Assembly: GCA_002317245.1 (NCBI GenBank)
Contig: DCIU01000041.1
Span: 1-16,122 of the forward strand
Source: Lachnospiraceae bacterium UBA1718
GTDB taxonomy: Bacteria > Bacillota > Clostridia > Lachnospirales > Lachnospiraceae
DNA: 16,122 bases
Direction of reading: 5' to 3'
Shown: positions 5,471 through 13,186 of the stretch, piece after piece
How the letters are laid out: each line of letters begins with the position of its first letter
How positions within the stretch are numbered: the first letter of the stretch is position 1
The notes under the pieces: generated by a model
What the model saw: only the letters and a program-made list of their open reading frames with translations
The model's database searches: none
What the model was told of the DNA's origin: nothing
Made by a program: the position numbers and the translations under genes

Positions 5471-7096
5471 TTAGTACATTCCGCCGCCCATTCCAGCGCC
5501 TGCTGGCATTGGTGGTTCTGGCTCCTTAATTGTTGCTACAACTGACTCTGTGGTAAGTAATGTAGCTGCAACTGAAGTAGCGTTCTGAAGTGCAGATCTT
5601 GTAACCTTAGCTGGATCAAGAATACCTGCTGCTACCATATCAACATACTCGTCCTTAAGAGCATCGAAGCCTGTACCAACCTCTGACTCACGAACCTTGT
5701 TGATAATTACTGATCCCTCAAGACCAGCGTTAGATGCGATGTGGAATAATGGAGCCTCAAGAGCCTTAAGAACTACATTAGCACCAGTCTTCTCATCACC
5801 TGTAAGTGTCTCAGCAAGCTTAGCAACTTCCTTAGAAGCGTGGATGTAAGCTGATCCACCACCTGCGATGATACCCTCTTCAACAGCTGCCTTAGTAGCT
5901 GCAAGAGCATCCTCAAGACGAAGCTTAGCTTCCTTCATCTCTGTCTCTGTAGCAGCACCAACTCTGATTACTGCAACACCACCAGCGAGCTTAGCAAGTC
6001 TCTCCTGAAGCTTCTCTCTATCGAAATCAGATGTTGTTGTCTCGATCTGACTCTTAATCTGCTTAATTCTTCCATCGATTGCTTCCTTAGCACCAGCACC
6101 CTCAACGATAACTGTGTTCTCCTTAGCAATCTTAACGCTCTTAGCACGTCCAAGCATATCAACTGTAGCTGTCTTAAGATCAAGACCAAGCTCCTCTGAT
6201 ACAACTGTACCGCCTGTAAGGATTGCGATATCCTCAAGCATAGCCTTTCTTCTGTCACCATATCCTGGTGCCTTAACAGCTACTACGTTGAAGATTCCAC
6301 GAAGCTTGTTAAGAATAAGTGTTGAAAGAGCCTCACCCTCAACGTCCTCAGCCACGATAAGAAGTGGTGTACCAGACTGGTGAATCTGCTCTAAGATTGG
6401 AAGAATCTCCTGAATGTTAGAAATCTTCTTATCTGTAATAAGGATAAGTGGATTATCTAATACTGTCTCCATCTTCTCTGTATCTGTAACCATGTAAGCT
6501 GAGATGTAGCCTCTGTCGAACTGCATACCTTCAACAAGGTCAAGCTCAGTCTGCATTGTCTTAGACTCTTCAATTGTAATAACGCCGTCGCCAGTAACCT
6601 TCTCCATAGCGTCTGCAACAAGCTGACCTACTTCGTCATCACCAGCAGAGATAGCTGCTACTCTTGCGATGTGCTCCTTACCGTTAACCTTAGAGCTCAT
6701 CTTAGCGATTGACTCTACTGCACAGTCAGTAGCCTTCTTCATACCCTTACGAAGAATGATTGGGTTAGCACCAGCTGCAAGGTTCTTGATACCCTCATGG
6801 ATCATTGCCTGAGCAAGAACAGTTGCTGTTGTTGTTCCATCACCTGCTACATCATTTGTCTTAGTAGCTACTTCCTTAACAAGCTGAGCACCCATGTTCT
6901 CGAATGAATCCTCAAGTTCGATCTCCTTAGCGATTGTAACACCATCGTTAGTAATAAGTGGTGCACCGTAAGACTTATCCAATACTACGTTACGACCCTT
7001 AGGTCCCAGGGTCACTCTAACAGTGTCAGCTAACTGATTGACACCGCTCTCTAATGCTGCACGAGCTTCTGCTCCGTACTTAATCTCCTTAGCCAT
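5471..7096 (-). CDS. groEL: Chaperonin GroEL (Hsp60)
   Basis: ATP-dependent 60 kDa chaperonin forming the double-ring folding chamber capped by GroES. The 541 residues are full length. Visible marks are VTLGPKGRNVVLD near the N-terminus, ATP-site residues D51 (TNDGVTIAKE) and GDGTTT (85-90), the chaperonin signature AAVEEGIIAGGG, and a Gly/Met-rich tail ending GGGMY. ATG 7096 follows AAGGAGG with 8-base spacing. It is 18 bases behind groES, and the DUF896 gene follows almost without a gap. Expression is presumably HrcA-controlled through the CIRCE element before groES. Nothing looks truncated. Confidence 0.99.
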   Translation of the reverse strand: MAKEIKYGAEARAALESGVNQLADTVRVTLGPKGRNVVLDKSYGAPLITNDGVTIAKEIELEDSFENMGAQLVKEVATKTNDVAGDGTTTATVLAQAMIHEGIKNLAAGANPIILRKGMKKATDCAVESIAKMSSKVNGKEHIARVAAISAGDDEVGQLVADAMEKVTGDGVITIEESKTMQTELDLVEGMQFDRGYISAYMVTDTEKMETVLDNPLILITDKKISNIQEILPILEQIHQSGTPLLIVAEDVEGEALSTLILNKLRGIFNVVAVKAPGYGDRRKAMLEDIAILTGGTVVSEELGLDLKTATVDMLGRAKSVKIAKENTVIVEGAGAKEAIDGRIKQIKSQIETTTSDFDREKLQERLAKLAGGVAVIRVGAATETEMKEAKLRLEDALAATKAAVEEGIIAGGGSAYIHASKEVAKLAETLTGDEKTGANVVLKALEAPLFHIASNAGLEGSVIINKVRESEVGTGFDALKDEYVDMVAAGILDPAKVTRSALQNATSVAATLLTTESVVATIKEPEPPMPAGAGMGGGMY

Positions 7097-7114
7097 GATA
7101 ATAGCCTCCTTATA

Positions 7115-7399
7115 TTACTTAATAATTGCAAGAATATCTGACTGACGAACGATGATGTACTCATCCTCATCAAACTTAACATCAGTTCCTGAATACTTAG
7201 AGTAGATTACGTTGTCTCCAACGTTAACTTCCATCTTAATTTCCTTACCGTCAACAACACCACCTGGTCCAACTGCGATAACCTCAGCCTGCTGTGGCTT
7301 CTCCTTGTTCTGACCTGGTAATACGATACCAGACTTTGTAGTCTCTTCAGCTACAAGCTGCTTGAGTACAACTCTGTCACCTAATGGTACTAACTTCAT
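7115..7399 (-). CDS. groES: Co-chaperonin GroES (Hsp10)
   Basis: 10 kDa co-chaperonin that caps GroEL. At 94 residues it has normal length. It begins MKLVPLGDRVVLKQ, has a mobile-loop region around KSGIVLPG (positions ~23-30), a YSKYSGT segment and a DEDEYIIVR end typical of the family. ATG 7399 follows AGGAGG with 8-base spacing. It is the first gene of the groESL unit, with promoter and CIRCE operator directly upstream and groEL 18 bases downstream. Confidence 0.98.
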   Translation of the reverse strand: MKLVPLGDRVVLKQLVAEETTKSGIVLPGQNKEKPQQAEVIAVGPGGVVDGKEIKMEVNVGDNVIYSKYSGTDVKFDEDEYIIVRQSDILAIIK

Positions 7400-7427
7400 A
7401 TCAATTGCCTCCTAATTAATATATTGA

Positions 7428-7454
7428 TTGTCACTCGACGCGGTCGAGTGCTAA
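7428..7454. promoter_or_regulatory. CIRCE operator (HrcA binding site)
   Basis: Left arm TTGTCACTC, 9-base spacer GACGCGGTC, right arm GAGTGCTAA. The consensus is TTAGCACTC-N9-GAGTGCTAA, so the right arm is perfect and the left arm differs at two positions. The spacer is itself complementary at its ends, so the core reads as an 8-bp stem (CACTCGAC/GTCGAGTG) with a 3-base loop. It lies downstream of the predicted start of transcription, within the groES leader, as is usual for groESL in Firmicutes. Confidence 0.95.
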
Positions 7455-7474
7455 CAACCTGTTCACAATTACTA

Positions 7475-7502
7475 ATTTTATCCGTTTTTAGTAATTTTGC
7501 AA
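7475..7502 (-). promoter_or_regulatory. Promoter of groES-groEL
   Basis: On the minus strand TTGCAA (7502-7497), a 16-base spacer, then TAAAAT (7480-7475), in an AT-rich setting. The predicted start is near 7468, so the CIRCE lies about +14 to +40. The 16-base spacer and one-off hexamers make it a moderate match to sigma-A. Confidence 0.72.
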
Positions 7503-7561
7503 CCCTTAAAAGCCTCATTTTGGCATAATTAATACTTTTTTTATATTTGCAATAATCTCAT

Positions 7562-7597
7562 AAAAAATGTGCCAGAATTTTTAGCTTTCTGGCACAT
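7562..7597 (-). terminator. Intrinsic terminator of the GGDEF-like gene
   Basis: On the minus strand a perfect 10-bp stem (TGTGCCAGAA / TTCTGGCACA) with a 9-base loop is followed by TTTTTT. It begins 14 bases after the stop of the GGDEF-like gene and isolates it from the groESL promoter. Confidence 0.93.
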
Positions 7598-7610
7598 CCA
7601 TAATCAGTTT

Positions 7611-8543
7611 TTATGCCTCTGCACCATGAGTAAGTCTTGCTCTGTAACCTGGTGCATTCTTGACCTCAATCTTATCCTCGAACATTGCATATTCAGCATC
7701 GGATAAGGCATCAGCCATCTCCATCTCTACGTTCTCCTTAACGGCAATACCAATTGCAACCGAAGGAGCAATGTGTGGATCCTCGAAGGATTCACATCTA
7801 CTCTTAACTCTTGCAGCGAAGTCTATAGCCTCGCCATCTGCAGGCATTGGAACAACCACATTGAATACGTCACCATCCACACGTCCGATTACGTAGTCAT
7901 CCTTGGCTTCATCTCTGATAATACCAGCTATTGTACTGATGAGTCTGTCGCTCTCATCGTCGCCATAATTATCATTAACGTACTTCCAGTCATTAATATT
8001 GATGCATACCGCCGCCACAGGAACTACCTGAGATCTGTCAATAATCTTAAGTCTGTTCTCGAAGTAGGTACGATTCAGTGTATCTGTCAGCTCATCATTC
8101 TTCTCACCATTCTTGGCCTGGTAAGTCTCCTTCTGAAGCTTGCTGTCAAGCTCATCAGCATAGATCTCAAGCTCGCGGACCTTATATGCCTTCTCACCAA
8201 GGAGCTCAACAGTCTTCATGATACCGTCAAGCGCTCTCTTAGTTGCTGGAGCGTCCTCTTCCGATACATTCGCGTAGCTGACATATACGTGAGCCATAGT
8301 TCTCTCACATACCCTGATCTTAATTCCCGGATTAGCATCAACATCAATATTGAAGCCCGCCCAGTCACCAACAGCCAATATCTTCTCCCCATGGCGCTCA
8401 GTGATAAGAACATCTACTCCGCTTATCTTATTAATACCCTTCAGTATCTCTGTAATCTCTTCAACATCGAAGAGTGTAGTAATCTTATAATTTCTAATAT
8501 TATCCTTCAGACGCTTGTCTAAAGGAATAGAACCATATGCCAT
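7611..8543 (-). CDS. GGDEF-like protein with degenerate active site
   Basis: 310 residues. The N-terminal ~105 residues form a possible ligand-sensing domain that I cannot name with confidence. A likely coiled coil (~105-147) leads to a C-terminal diguanylate cyclase-like domain (~150-300). DTLNRTYFENRL corresponds to the DxLTGLxNR entry motif. The metal motif DIDxFKxxND reads N182-I-N-D-W-K with YVND following, and the signature GGDEF reads DGDVF (223-227). The first metal Asp and the catalytic Glu are both changed, and no RxxD inhibitory site is seen before the signature. It is therefore probably not a c-di-GMP synthase; it could bind nucleotide or transmit a signal. ATG 8543 is preferred over 8567 because AGGAGGT (8555-8549) sits just before it and falls inside the longer frame. 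The gene is closed by a terminator and so may be monocistronic. Confidence 0.75.
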   Translation of the reverse strand: MAYGSIPLDKRLKDNIRNYKITTLFDVEEITEILKGINKISGVDVLITERHGEKILAVGDWAGFNIDVDANPGIKIRVCERTMAHVYVSYANVSEEDAPATKRALDGIMKTVELLGEKAYKVRELEIYADELDSKLQKETYQAKNGEKNDELTDTLNRTYFENRLKIIDRSQVVPVAAVCININDWKYVNDNYGDDESDRLISTIAGIIRDEAKDDYVIGRVDGDVFNVVVPMPADGEAIDFAARVKSRCESFEDPHIAPSVAIGIAVKENVEMEMADALSDAEYAMFEDKIEVKNAPGYRARLTHGAEA

Positions 8544-8571
8544 ATGTAACCTCCTATGCATCCCCATACAT

Positions 8572-8577
8572 AGTATA
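8572..8577 (-). promoter_or_regulatory. Possible -10 element for the GGDEF-like gene
   Basis: TATACT lies 28 bases before the chosen start. No good -35 hexamer is found at 16-18 bases, so this is a weak call. Confidence 0.25.
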
Positions 8578-8594
8578 ATTCTATCATTTTACCT

Positions 8595-8613
8595 GGCTTA
8601 TTGGCAATAAGCC
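8595..8613 (-). other. Hairpin downstream of the GNAT-like gene
   Basis: A perfect 8-bp stem (GGCTTATT / AATAAGCC) with a 3-base loop, 19 bases after the GNAT-like stop codon. It is not followed by T on either strand, so it is not a canonical terminator. It may be a 3'-end stabiliser or a Rho-dependent boundary. Confidence 0.4.
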
Positions 8614-8632
8614 TTTGGCAAAAATGACCAGA

Positions 8633-9763
8633 CTAGGATAGTGACTTCTTGAAGCATCTGCGTCTCTTGTGCTGGACCTTCTCCATGCCTCTCCACTGGG
8701 ACAGAACCTTGCTGTTAAGCTCCAGTGTAGGACCAGTCTCAGCATGAGTAATGCCCATCTTATGGCATCCATCAATAAGCTTCTTCATTACTATGGCATT
8801 GGCGCCGCACCTCTGGTAATCAGGATGCACGCCGATGAGAAGCAGGTCAATGGTATCATTTTTAACAAAGAGAGAATACAAGAGTCCTATCCAGCCAAAT
8901 GGTAAGAGTCTTCCATTACTCTTCTTAAGGGCCTTATCGATACTTGGTGCACCAACACCAAGGGCAACCATCTCATTATTCTCATCCATTACGAAGGCAC
9001 TGACCTTAGGATTAATAAGGGGAGCGAACTTCCCTGCATATCTCTTAATCTGGTCCTCGTTAAGCTCAGTTGTTGCATAGAGCCCACCGTAGCACACATT
9101 AATCAGTCTGAAGAATGCTGGTATTAGTGGAAGGAACTGCCACTGGTGCTTAGCCTCTGCCAGGTGTAAGTTATATTTCTTAGCCGACAGCTCAGCGAAC
9201 TTGGACAGCCTCTCATAGGTCTCATCATCCTTAGGAACTGTTAACAGGTTCTCTATCCAGTCTACATCCTTCTCATAGCCAAGCCTCGCCAGATGCTCCT
9301 GATAATATGGGTGGTTGTAATAGGTGAAGAAGAGACTCTGACGGTCGAAGCCTTCAACAAGAAGTCCCTCTCTGTCCATGTCGGTGAAGCCAAGTGGTCC
9401 ATGAATCTCTTCACATCCCTTCTCCTTAGCCCAGGTCTCCACAGTCTTAAAGAGAGCTGCTGATACCTCATCATCATCTATGAAGTCCACCGCTGTGAAT
9501 CTCATACGGTTGGTATTCCACTTCTCATTGGCCTTATGGTTAAGAATGGCACCAATTCTTCCGACAATCTCGCCGTCCTTTACTGCGAGAAAACATCTGG
9601 CCTCGCAGAAGGCATGGGCTGGGTTCTTCTTAGGATTCCAGTCCTCCAAATCATCTGCATATGTACCAGGAATGAACTGTGGAACATCCTTATAAAATAC
9701 ATTTGGAAAATCCACAAACTTCTTAAGTTGCGATTTGCTCTTTACTTCTACTATCTCTAGCAT
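8633..9763 (-). CDS. GNAT-like N-acetyltransferase family protein, substrate unknown
   Basis: 376 residues, cytoplasmic. It resembles a conserved bacterial family with tandem GNAT-like halves. The N-terminal half has FPNVFYKDVPQFIP, then NPKKNPAHAFCEARCFLA and GEIVGRIGAI (~43-73), a core strand/helix pattern of GNAT folds. The C-terminal half carries GVHPDYQRCGANAIVM (311-326), corresponding to the acetyl-CoA pyrophosphate-binding loop. The end is strongly basic (HKRRRCFKK). The acceptor substrate is unknown. ATG 9763 follows AAAGGA. It lies 27 bases behind the HAD phosphatase gene and is probably the last gene of the PHP-HAD-GNAT unit. No signal peptide or membrane segment is convincing. Confidence 0.75.
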   Translation of the reverse strand: MLEIVEVKSKSQLKKFVDFPNVFYKDVPQFIPGTYADDLEDWNPKKNPAHAFCEARCFLAVKDGEIVGRIGAILNHKANEKWNTNRMRFTAVDFIDDDEVSAALFKTVETWAKEKGCEEIHGPLGFTDMDREGLLVEGFDRQSLFFTYYNHPYYQEHLARLGYEKDVDWIENLLTVPKDDETYERLSKFAELSAKKYNLHLAEAKHQWQFLPLIPAFFRLINVCYGGLYATTELNEDQIKRYAGKFAPLINPKVSAFVMDENNEMVALGVGAPSIDKALKKSNGRLLPFGWIGLLYSLFVKNDTIDLLLIGVHPDYQRCGANAIVMKKLIDGCHKMGITHAETGPTLELNSKVLSQWRGMEKVQHKRRRCFKKSLS

Positions 9764-9790
9764 AACTATTCCTTTTTACTCTCCCCAACA

Positions 9791-10597
9791 CTATAGAATA
9801 TATCTCTCTATCACGTCAGCCAGGCCATCCTCATCATTGGTCTTAGCTGATATTATCTGTGCACTATCAAACAGCGCCTTATCACCATTGCACATAGCAA
9901 TTCCCTTGCCTGCCGCCTCAATCATGGACAGATCGTTCATGGCATCCCCTGCCCCATAGGCATCCTCAATGGGGATATTCAGATAATTGCACAGCCAGCT
10001 TAGTCCTGCACCTTTTCCCGAAGTGGCATTTATTACTTCCAGATATCTGTCATTAGAAAAAATGGCTGTGACTTTGTCCCCATATCTGGCAATTATCTCC
10101 TCCGCCAGGCTGTCTAACCTGGACTTATCATTAAGTTCAATGGCCAGAAGCTTATATGGTTCCTTAGTAATAACCTCAAGTGGATCCTTAACGAAGTGTA
10201 CGTTCAGATGAATTCTCGACATATATACATCAATCTCTTCATCATGGTCATGGGTCACAATGGAATCCTCAGTATAGGTCTGTATATGAATTCCACGCTC
10301 TCTTGCCAGATTCCACACCTCAGTCACCATATCCATTGGGACTCTCTTCTCAAGGATTATTCTGTCAGCATCGCAGTCATATATAGTTGAGCCATTATTG
10401 GCTAAGATATACATCCCCTTATAGTGGAGGTCATCACTCTCCACCACCTGAAGAATGCTTCCAATGGGACGGCCGCTTGATAATACAAGCTTATGTCCCG
10501 CATCGGTCATCGACTTCAGTACTTCCTTGGTATGTTCACTTACATGACTGGCATCGTTCAAGAGCGTGCCATCCATGTCTGTAAATAGTATTTTCAT
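9791..10597 (-). CDS. Cof-type HAD-IIB family phosphatase
   Basis: Haloacid dehalogenase phosphatase of the Cof/YidA class, likely acting on small phosphorylated metabolites such as sugar phosphates or FMN; substrate not predictable. The 268 residues are normal length. Motif I is FTDMDGT (nucleophile D7, acid/base D9), motif II SSGRP (40-44), motif III Lys about K195 in SGKGAGLSWL, and motif IV YGAGDAMNDLSMI (GDAMND 217-222). The C2B cap lies between motifs II and III. Its ATG shares one base with the stop of the PHP gene (TAATG), and GGAGA precedes it, so translation is coupled to the PHP protein. Confidence 0.93.
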   Translation of the reverse strand: MKILFTDMDGTLLNDASHVSEHTKEVLKSMTDAGHKLVLSSGRPIGSILQVVESDDLHYKGMYILANNGSTIYDCDADRIILEKRVPMDMVTEVWNLARERGIHIQTYTEDSIVTHDHDEEIDVYMSRIHLNVHFVKDPLEVITKEPYKLLAIELNDKSRLDSLAEEIIARYGDKVTAIFSNDRYLEVINATSGKGAGLSWLCNYLNIPIEDAYGAGDAMNDLSMIEAAGKGIAMCNGDKALFDSAQIISAKTNDEDGLADVIERYIL

Positions 10598-11457
10598 TAT
10601 CGTTCTCCGTATCGCTTAATCTGTGCTGCGCGAAGGTTGCTCCATACTTCCTCTGGTACGAATAGCTTGCCCTTGCCAACTCCCAGATCTATGTCTGGCT
10701 TGGCTGCACCATGGAAGTCTGAACCACCGGAAATAAGAAGTCCGTTCTTCTTGGCGAACTCCCTGGTCTCTCTCTCATCAGACGCAGTATTAGTTGTATA
10801 TATAGCCTCGATGGCCATGAGTCCTTCGGGCAGAAGTGTATCTGTCAGTTCCTGAATACCAGCCCAACTCATCTTGTAGAGCATTGGATGGGCAAGAACC
10901 GGAATACCCTTAGCTTTTCTGATAAGCTCAACACCCTGGGCAGGTGTAATCTTCTCTCTTGGAATGAAGTATGGGCAGTAATCCCCTATATACCTGTCGA
11001 AGGCCTCCTTAAGAGACTGTGTATATCCCCGGCTTAACATGAATCTGGCATAATGAGCCCTGGTAATGACACTTCCAGGATACTCTGCCTGAAGCTCTTC
11101 ATAGGTCATAGGCATGCCAGCCTCGGTTAACATCTTACACATCTTGTCGTTGCGGAGGTCTCTTGAATTAACGAACTCCGCAAGATACTGTCTGAATCCA
11201 TCAGCTTCGGCATCAATATTAAGACCCACCATGTGGATGTCTCTTCCATGCCATTCGGTAGACAGTTCGATACCAGGAATAACCTCGATATCCTTGCTCC
11301 TGGCATAATCACAGGCCTCCTTAAGACCATCAACCGTATCGTGGTCTGTTATGGCTATCTTGCTTAATCCCTTCTGGATTGCCAGCTCTACCAATTCTGA
11401 CGGAGTCATGCTTCCATCGGATCTGCAGGTATGTGTATGCAAATCAACCTGATTCAT
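10597..11457 (-). CDS. PHP-domain phosphoesterase (YciV/RNase AM-like)
   Basis: 286-residue PHP-fold metal phosphoesterase. Family relatives (TrpH/YciV/RNase AM) hydrolyse 3',5'-nucleoside bisphosphates such as pAp or trim RNA 5' ends, so a related job is plausible. Metal-ligand motifs are DLHTHT (H7, H9), RSDGSM (D14), TDHDTVDG (D38-H39-D40), PGIELS (E64), H75, RAHYARF (H135), LAHPML (H190) and GGSDFHG (D247, H249), all in family order. ATG 11457 is chosen because AGGAGG lies six bases upstream; a longer frame from a GTG at 11475 would read through that ribosome binding site. It is followed without gap by the HAD phosphatase and then the GNAT-like gene, which suggests a shared metabolite-repair or nucleotide-turnover role (inference). 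Confidence 0.9.
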   Translation of the reverse strand: MNQVDLHTHTCRSDGSMTPSELVELAIQKGLSKIAITDHDTVDGLKEACDYARSKDIEVIPGIELSTEWHGRDIHMVGLNIDAEADGFRQYLAEFVNSRDLRNDKMCKMLTEAGMPMTYEELQAEYPGSVITRAHYARFMLSRGYTQSLKEAFDRYIGDYCPYFIPREKITPAQGVELIRKAKGIPVLAHPMLYKMSWAGIQELTDTLLPEGLMAIEAIYTTNTASDERETREFAKKNGLLISGGSDFHGAAKPDIDLGVGKGKLFVPEEVWSNLRAAQIKRYGER

Positions 11458-11481
11458 TAATTCCCTCCTGGGCACTTGCTA

Positions 11482-11516
11482 ATTATAGTAAGAAGCCGGT
11501 GAAACCACCGACTTCT
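11482..11516 (-). promoter_or_regulatory. Hairpin followed by a -10-like TATAAT between ABC-F and PHP genes
   Basis: On the minus strand AGAAGTCGGTG and CACCGGCTTCT form an 11-bp stem with one G-U and loop GTTT (11516-11491), eight bases after the ABC-F stop. The next bases are TACTATAATT, not a U-tract, so termination looks weak. TATAAT (11487-11482) could be a -10 for the PHP operon, but no good -35 is present. Confidence 0.45.
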
Positions 11517-11523
11517 ATATTAA

Positions 11524-13161
11524 TTAATCTTCGTCTTCAGTTGCAGTACTTGTGTAGACTGTACGCTTACGAGCCATCTCATCGCTCTCAAGGTACTCAT
11601 CGTATGTTGTAATCTTATCAATCATTGTTCCGTTAGGAAGAATCTCGATAATTCTGTTAGCTGTTGTCTGAACAATCTGATGGTCACGACATGCGAAGAG
11701 CTCAACGCCCTTGAACTTAATCATACCATCATTAAGAGCTGTAATAGCCTCCATATCAAGGTGGTTAGTAGGCTCATCGAATACAAGACAGTTAGCTCCT
11801 GAGATCATCATCTTGGAGAGTAAGCATCTAACCTTCTCACCACCAGATAAGACCTTAACCTTCTTCACGCCATCCTCACCAGCGAAGAGCATACGTCCGA
11901 GGAAGCCTCTTACATATGTAACATCCTTAACTGGAGAATAGCCTGTAAGCCAGTCTGTAATAGTGTACTCGTTGTCAAACTCATTATTGAAATCCTTAGG
12001 GAAATATGCCTGAGATGTTGTTACACCCCACTTATAGGTTCCCTCATCAGGCTCCATCTCGCCCATAAGGATCTTGAACAGTGTAGTCTTAGCTAACTCA
12101 TTACCACCTACGAAGGCAATCTTGTCATCATGTCCTACTGTAAAAGTGATGTTGTCTAAGATTTTGTTACCGTCGATAGTCTTGCTAAGGCCTTCAACGA
12201 ACAGTACTTCGTTACCAATCTCTCTGTCTGGTCTGAAGTCGATGTAAGGATACTTTCTGCTTGATGGCTTAATTGTATCAAGCTCAATCTTCTCCAAAGC
12301 TCTCTTACGAGATGTAGCCTGCTTAGACTTAGAAGCATTAGCTGAGAATCTTGAGATGAATTCCTGTAACTCCTTAATCTTCTCTTCCTTCTTCTTATTT
12401 GCTTCTTTCATCTGCTTGATAAGAAGCTGTGAAGACTCGTACCAGAAGTCATAGTTACCAGCGTAGAGCTGAATCTTGCCATAATCAATATCAGCTATAT
12501 GTGTACATACCTTATTAAGGAAGTATCTGTCATGGGATACAACGATAACTGTATTATCGAAGTTGATGAGGAACTCCTCAAGCCATGCAATAGCATCCAT
12601 ATCAAGGTGGTTAGTAGGCTCGTCGAGTAAGAGGATATCCGGATTACCGAAGAGGGCTCTTGCAAGAAGAACCTTAACCTTCTGATTACCATCCATATCA
12701 GCCATCATCATATAATGAAGGTCTGTCTCAATACCAAGTCCGTTAAGAAGCTGAGCTGCATTACTCTCTGCTTCCCATCCATCCATCTCAGCGAATTCGG
12801 CCTCCAGCTCTGCTGCTCTTACGCCATCCTCATCCGTGAAGTCTTCCTTAGCATAGATTGCATCCTTCTCCTTCATAATGTCATACAGTCTCTGATTACC
12901 CATAATAACTGTATCCATTACTGTATATTCATCATACTTGAAGTGGTCCTGCTCGAGAACTGACATTCTCTGACCAGGTGTCATTGCGATATCTCCCTTG
13001 GTAGTCTCTAACTTACCTGAGAGAATCTTAAGAAATGTTGACTTACCAGCACCATTGGCACCAATAAGGCCATAGCAGTTGCCTTCTGTGAACTTAATGT
13101 TGACGTCCTCGAATAAGGCTTTTTTACCTATTCTAAGAGTGACATTATTAGCACTAATCAT
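11524..13161 (-). CDS. ABC-F family ATPase (YkpA/YbiT-like)
   Basis: Soluble tandem-ABC protein of the ABC-F class, which acts at the ribosome E site or related RNA targets rather than in transport; there are no membrane segments. 545 residues. Domain 1 has Walker A GANGAGKST (34-42) and Walker B with LLLDEPTNHLD (~177-187), but its signature reads MDGNQK (156-161) instead of LSGGQ. A Lys/Glu-rich linker (~240-300) corresponds to the P-site tRNA interaction motif region. Domain 2 has signature LSGGEK (438-443) and FDEPTNHLD, while its Walker A is GGNELAKTT (352-360) with Ala where Gly precedes the catalytic Lys. From memory these changes are seen in the YkpA/YbiT branch, so they are not signs of decay. 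ATG 13161 follows GAGGAGA. It lies 25 bases behind the acidic 87-residue gene. Not clearly an antibiotic-resistance type. Confidence 0.93.
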   Translation of the reverse strand: MISANNVTLRIGKKALFEDVNIKFTEGNCYGLIGANGAGKSTFLKILSGKLETTKGDIAMTPGQRMSVLEQDHFKYDEYTVMDTVIMGNQRLYDIMKEKDAIYAKEDFTDEDGVRAAELEAEFAEMDGWEAESNAAQLLNGLGIETDLHYMMMADMDGNQKVKVLLARALFGNPDILLLDEPTNHLDMDAIAWLEEFLINFDNTVIVVSHDRYFLNKVCTHIADIDYGKIQLYAGNYDFWYESSQLLIKQMKEANKKKEEKIKELQEFISRFSANASKSKQATSRKRALEKIELDTIKPSSRKYPYIDFRPDREIGNEVLFVEGLSKTIDGNKILDNITFTVGHDDKIAFVGGNELAKTTLFKILMGEMEPDEGTYKWGVTTSQAYFPKDFNNEFDNEYTITDWLTGYSPVKDVTYVRGFLGRMLFAGEDGVKKVKVLSGGEKVRCLLSKMMISGANCLVFDEPTNHLDMEAITALNDGMIKFKGVELFACRDHQIVQTTANRIIEILPNGTMIDKITTYDEYLESDEMARKRTVYTSTATEDED

Positions 13162-13186
13162 AACTATCTCCTCATTAATATATTAA

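Noticed and set aside
7773..8522. 249-codon open frame on the plus strand
   Set aside because: It lies wholly antisense to the GGDEF-like gene, has no ribosome binding site, and its product is low-complexity Leu/Ile/Ser-rich; a shadow of codon bias on the other strand.
8544..8567. Upstream ATG for the GGDEF-like gene (8 extra residues)
   Set aside because: The AGGAGGT ribosome binding site falls inside that extension and is well placed for ATG 8543.
11458..11475. GTG start adding six residues to the PHP protein
   Set aside because: It would translate through the AGGAGG that serves ATG 11457, and the PHP motif DLHTHT normally lies a few residues from the start.
11875..12106. Altered second Walker A of ABC-F as a sign of a pseudogene
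   Set aside because: The frame is intact, the rest of the domain is conserved, and similar substitutions are, from memory, normal in the YkpA/YbiT branch.
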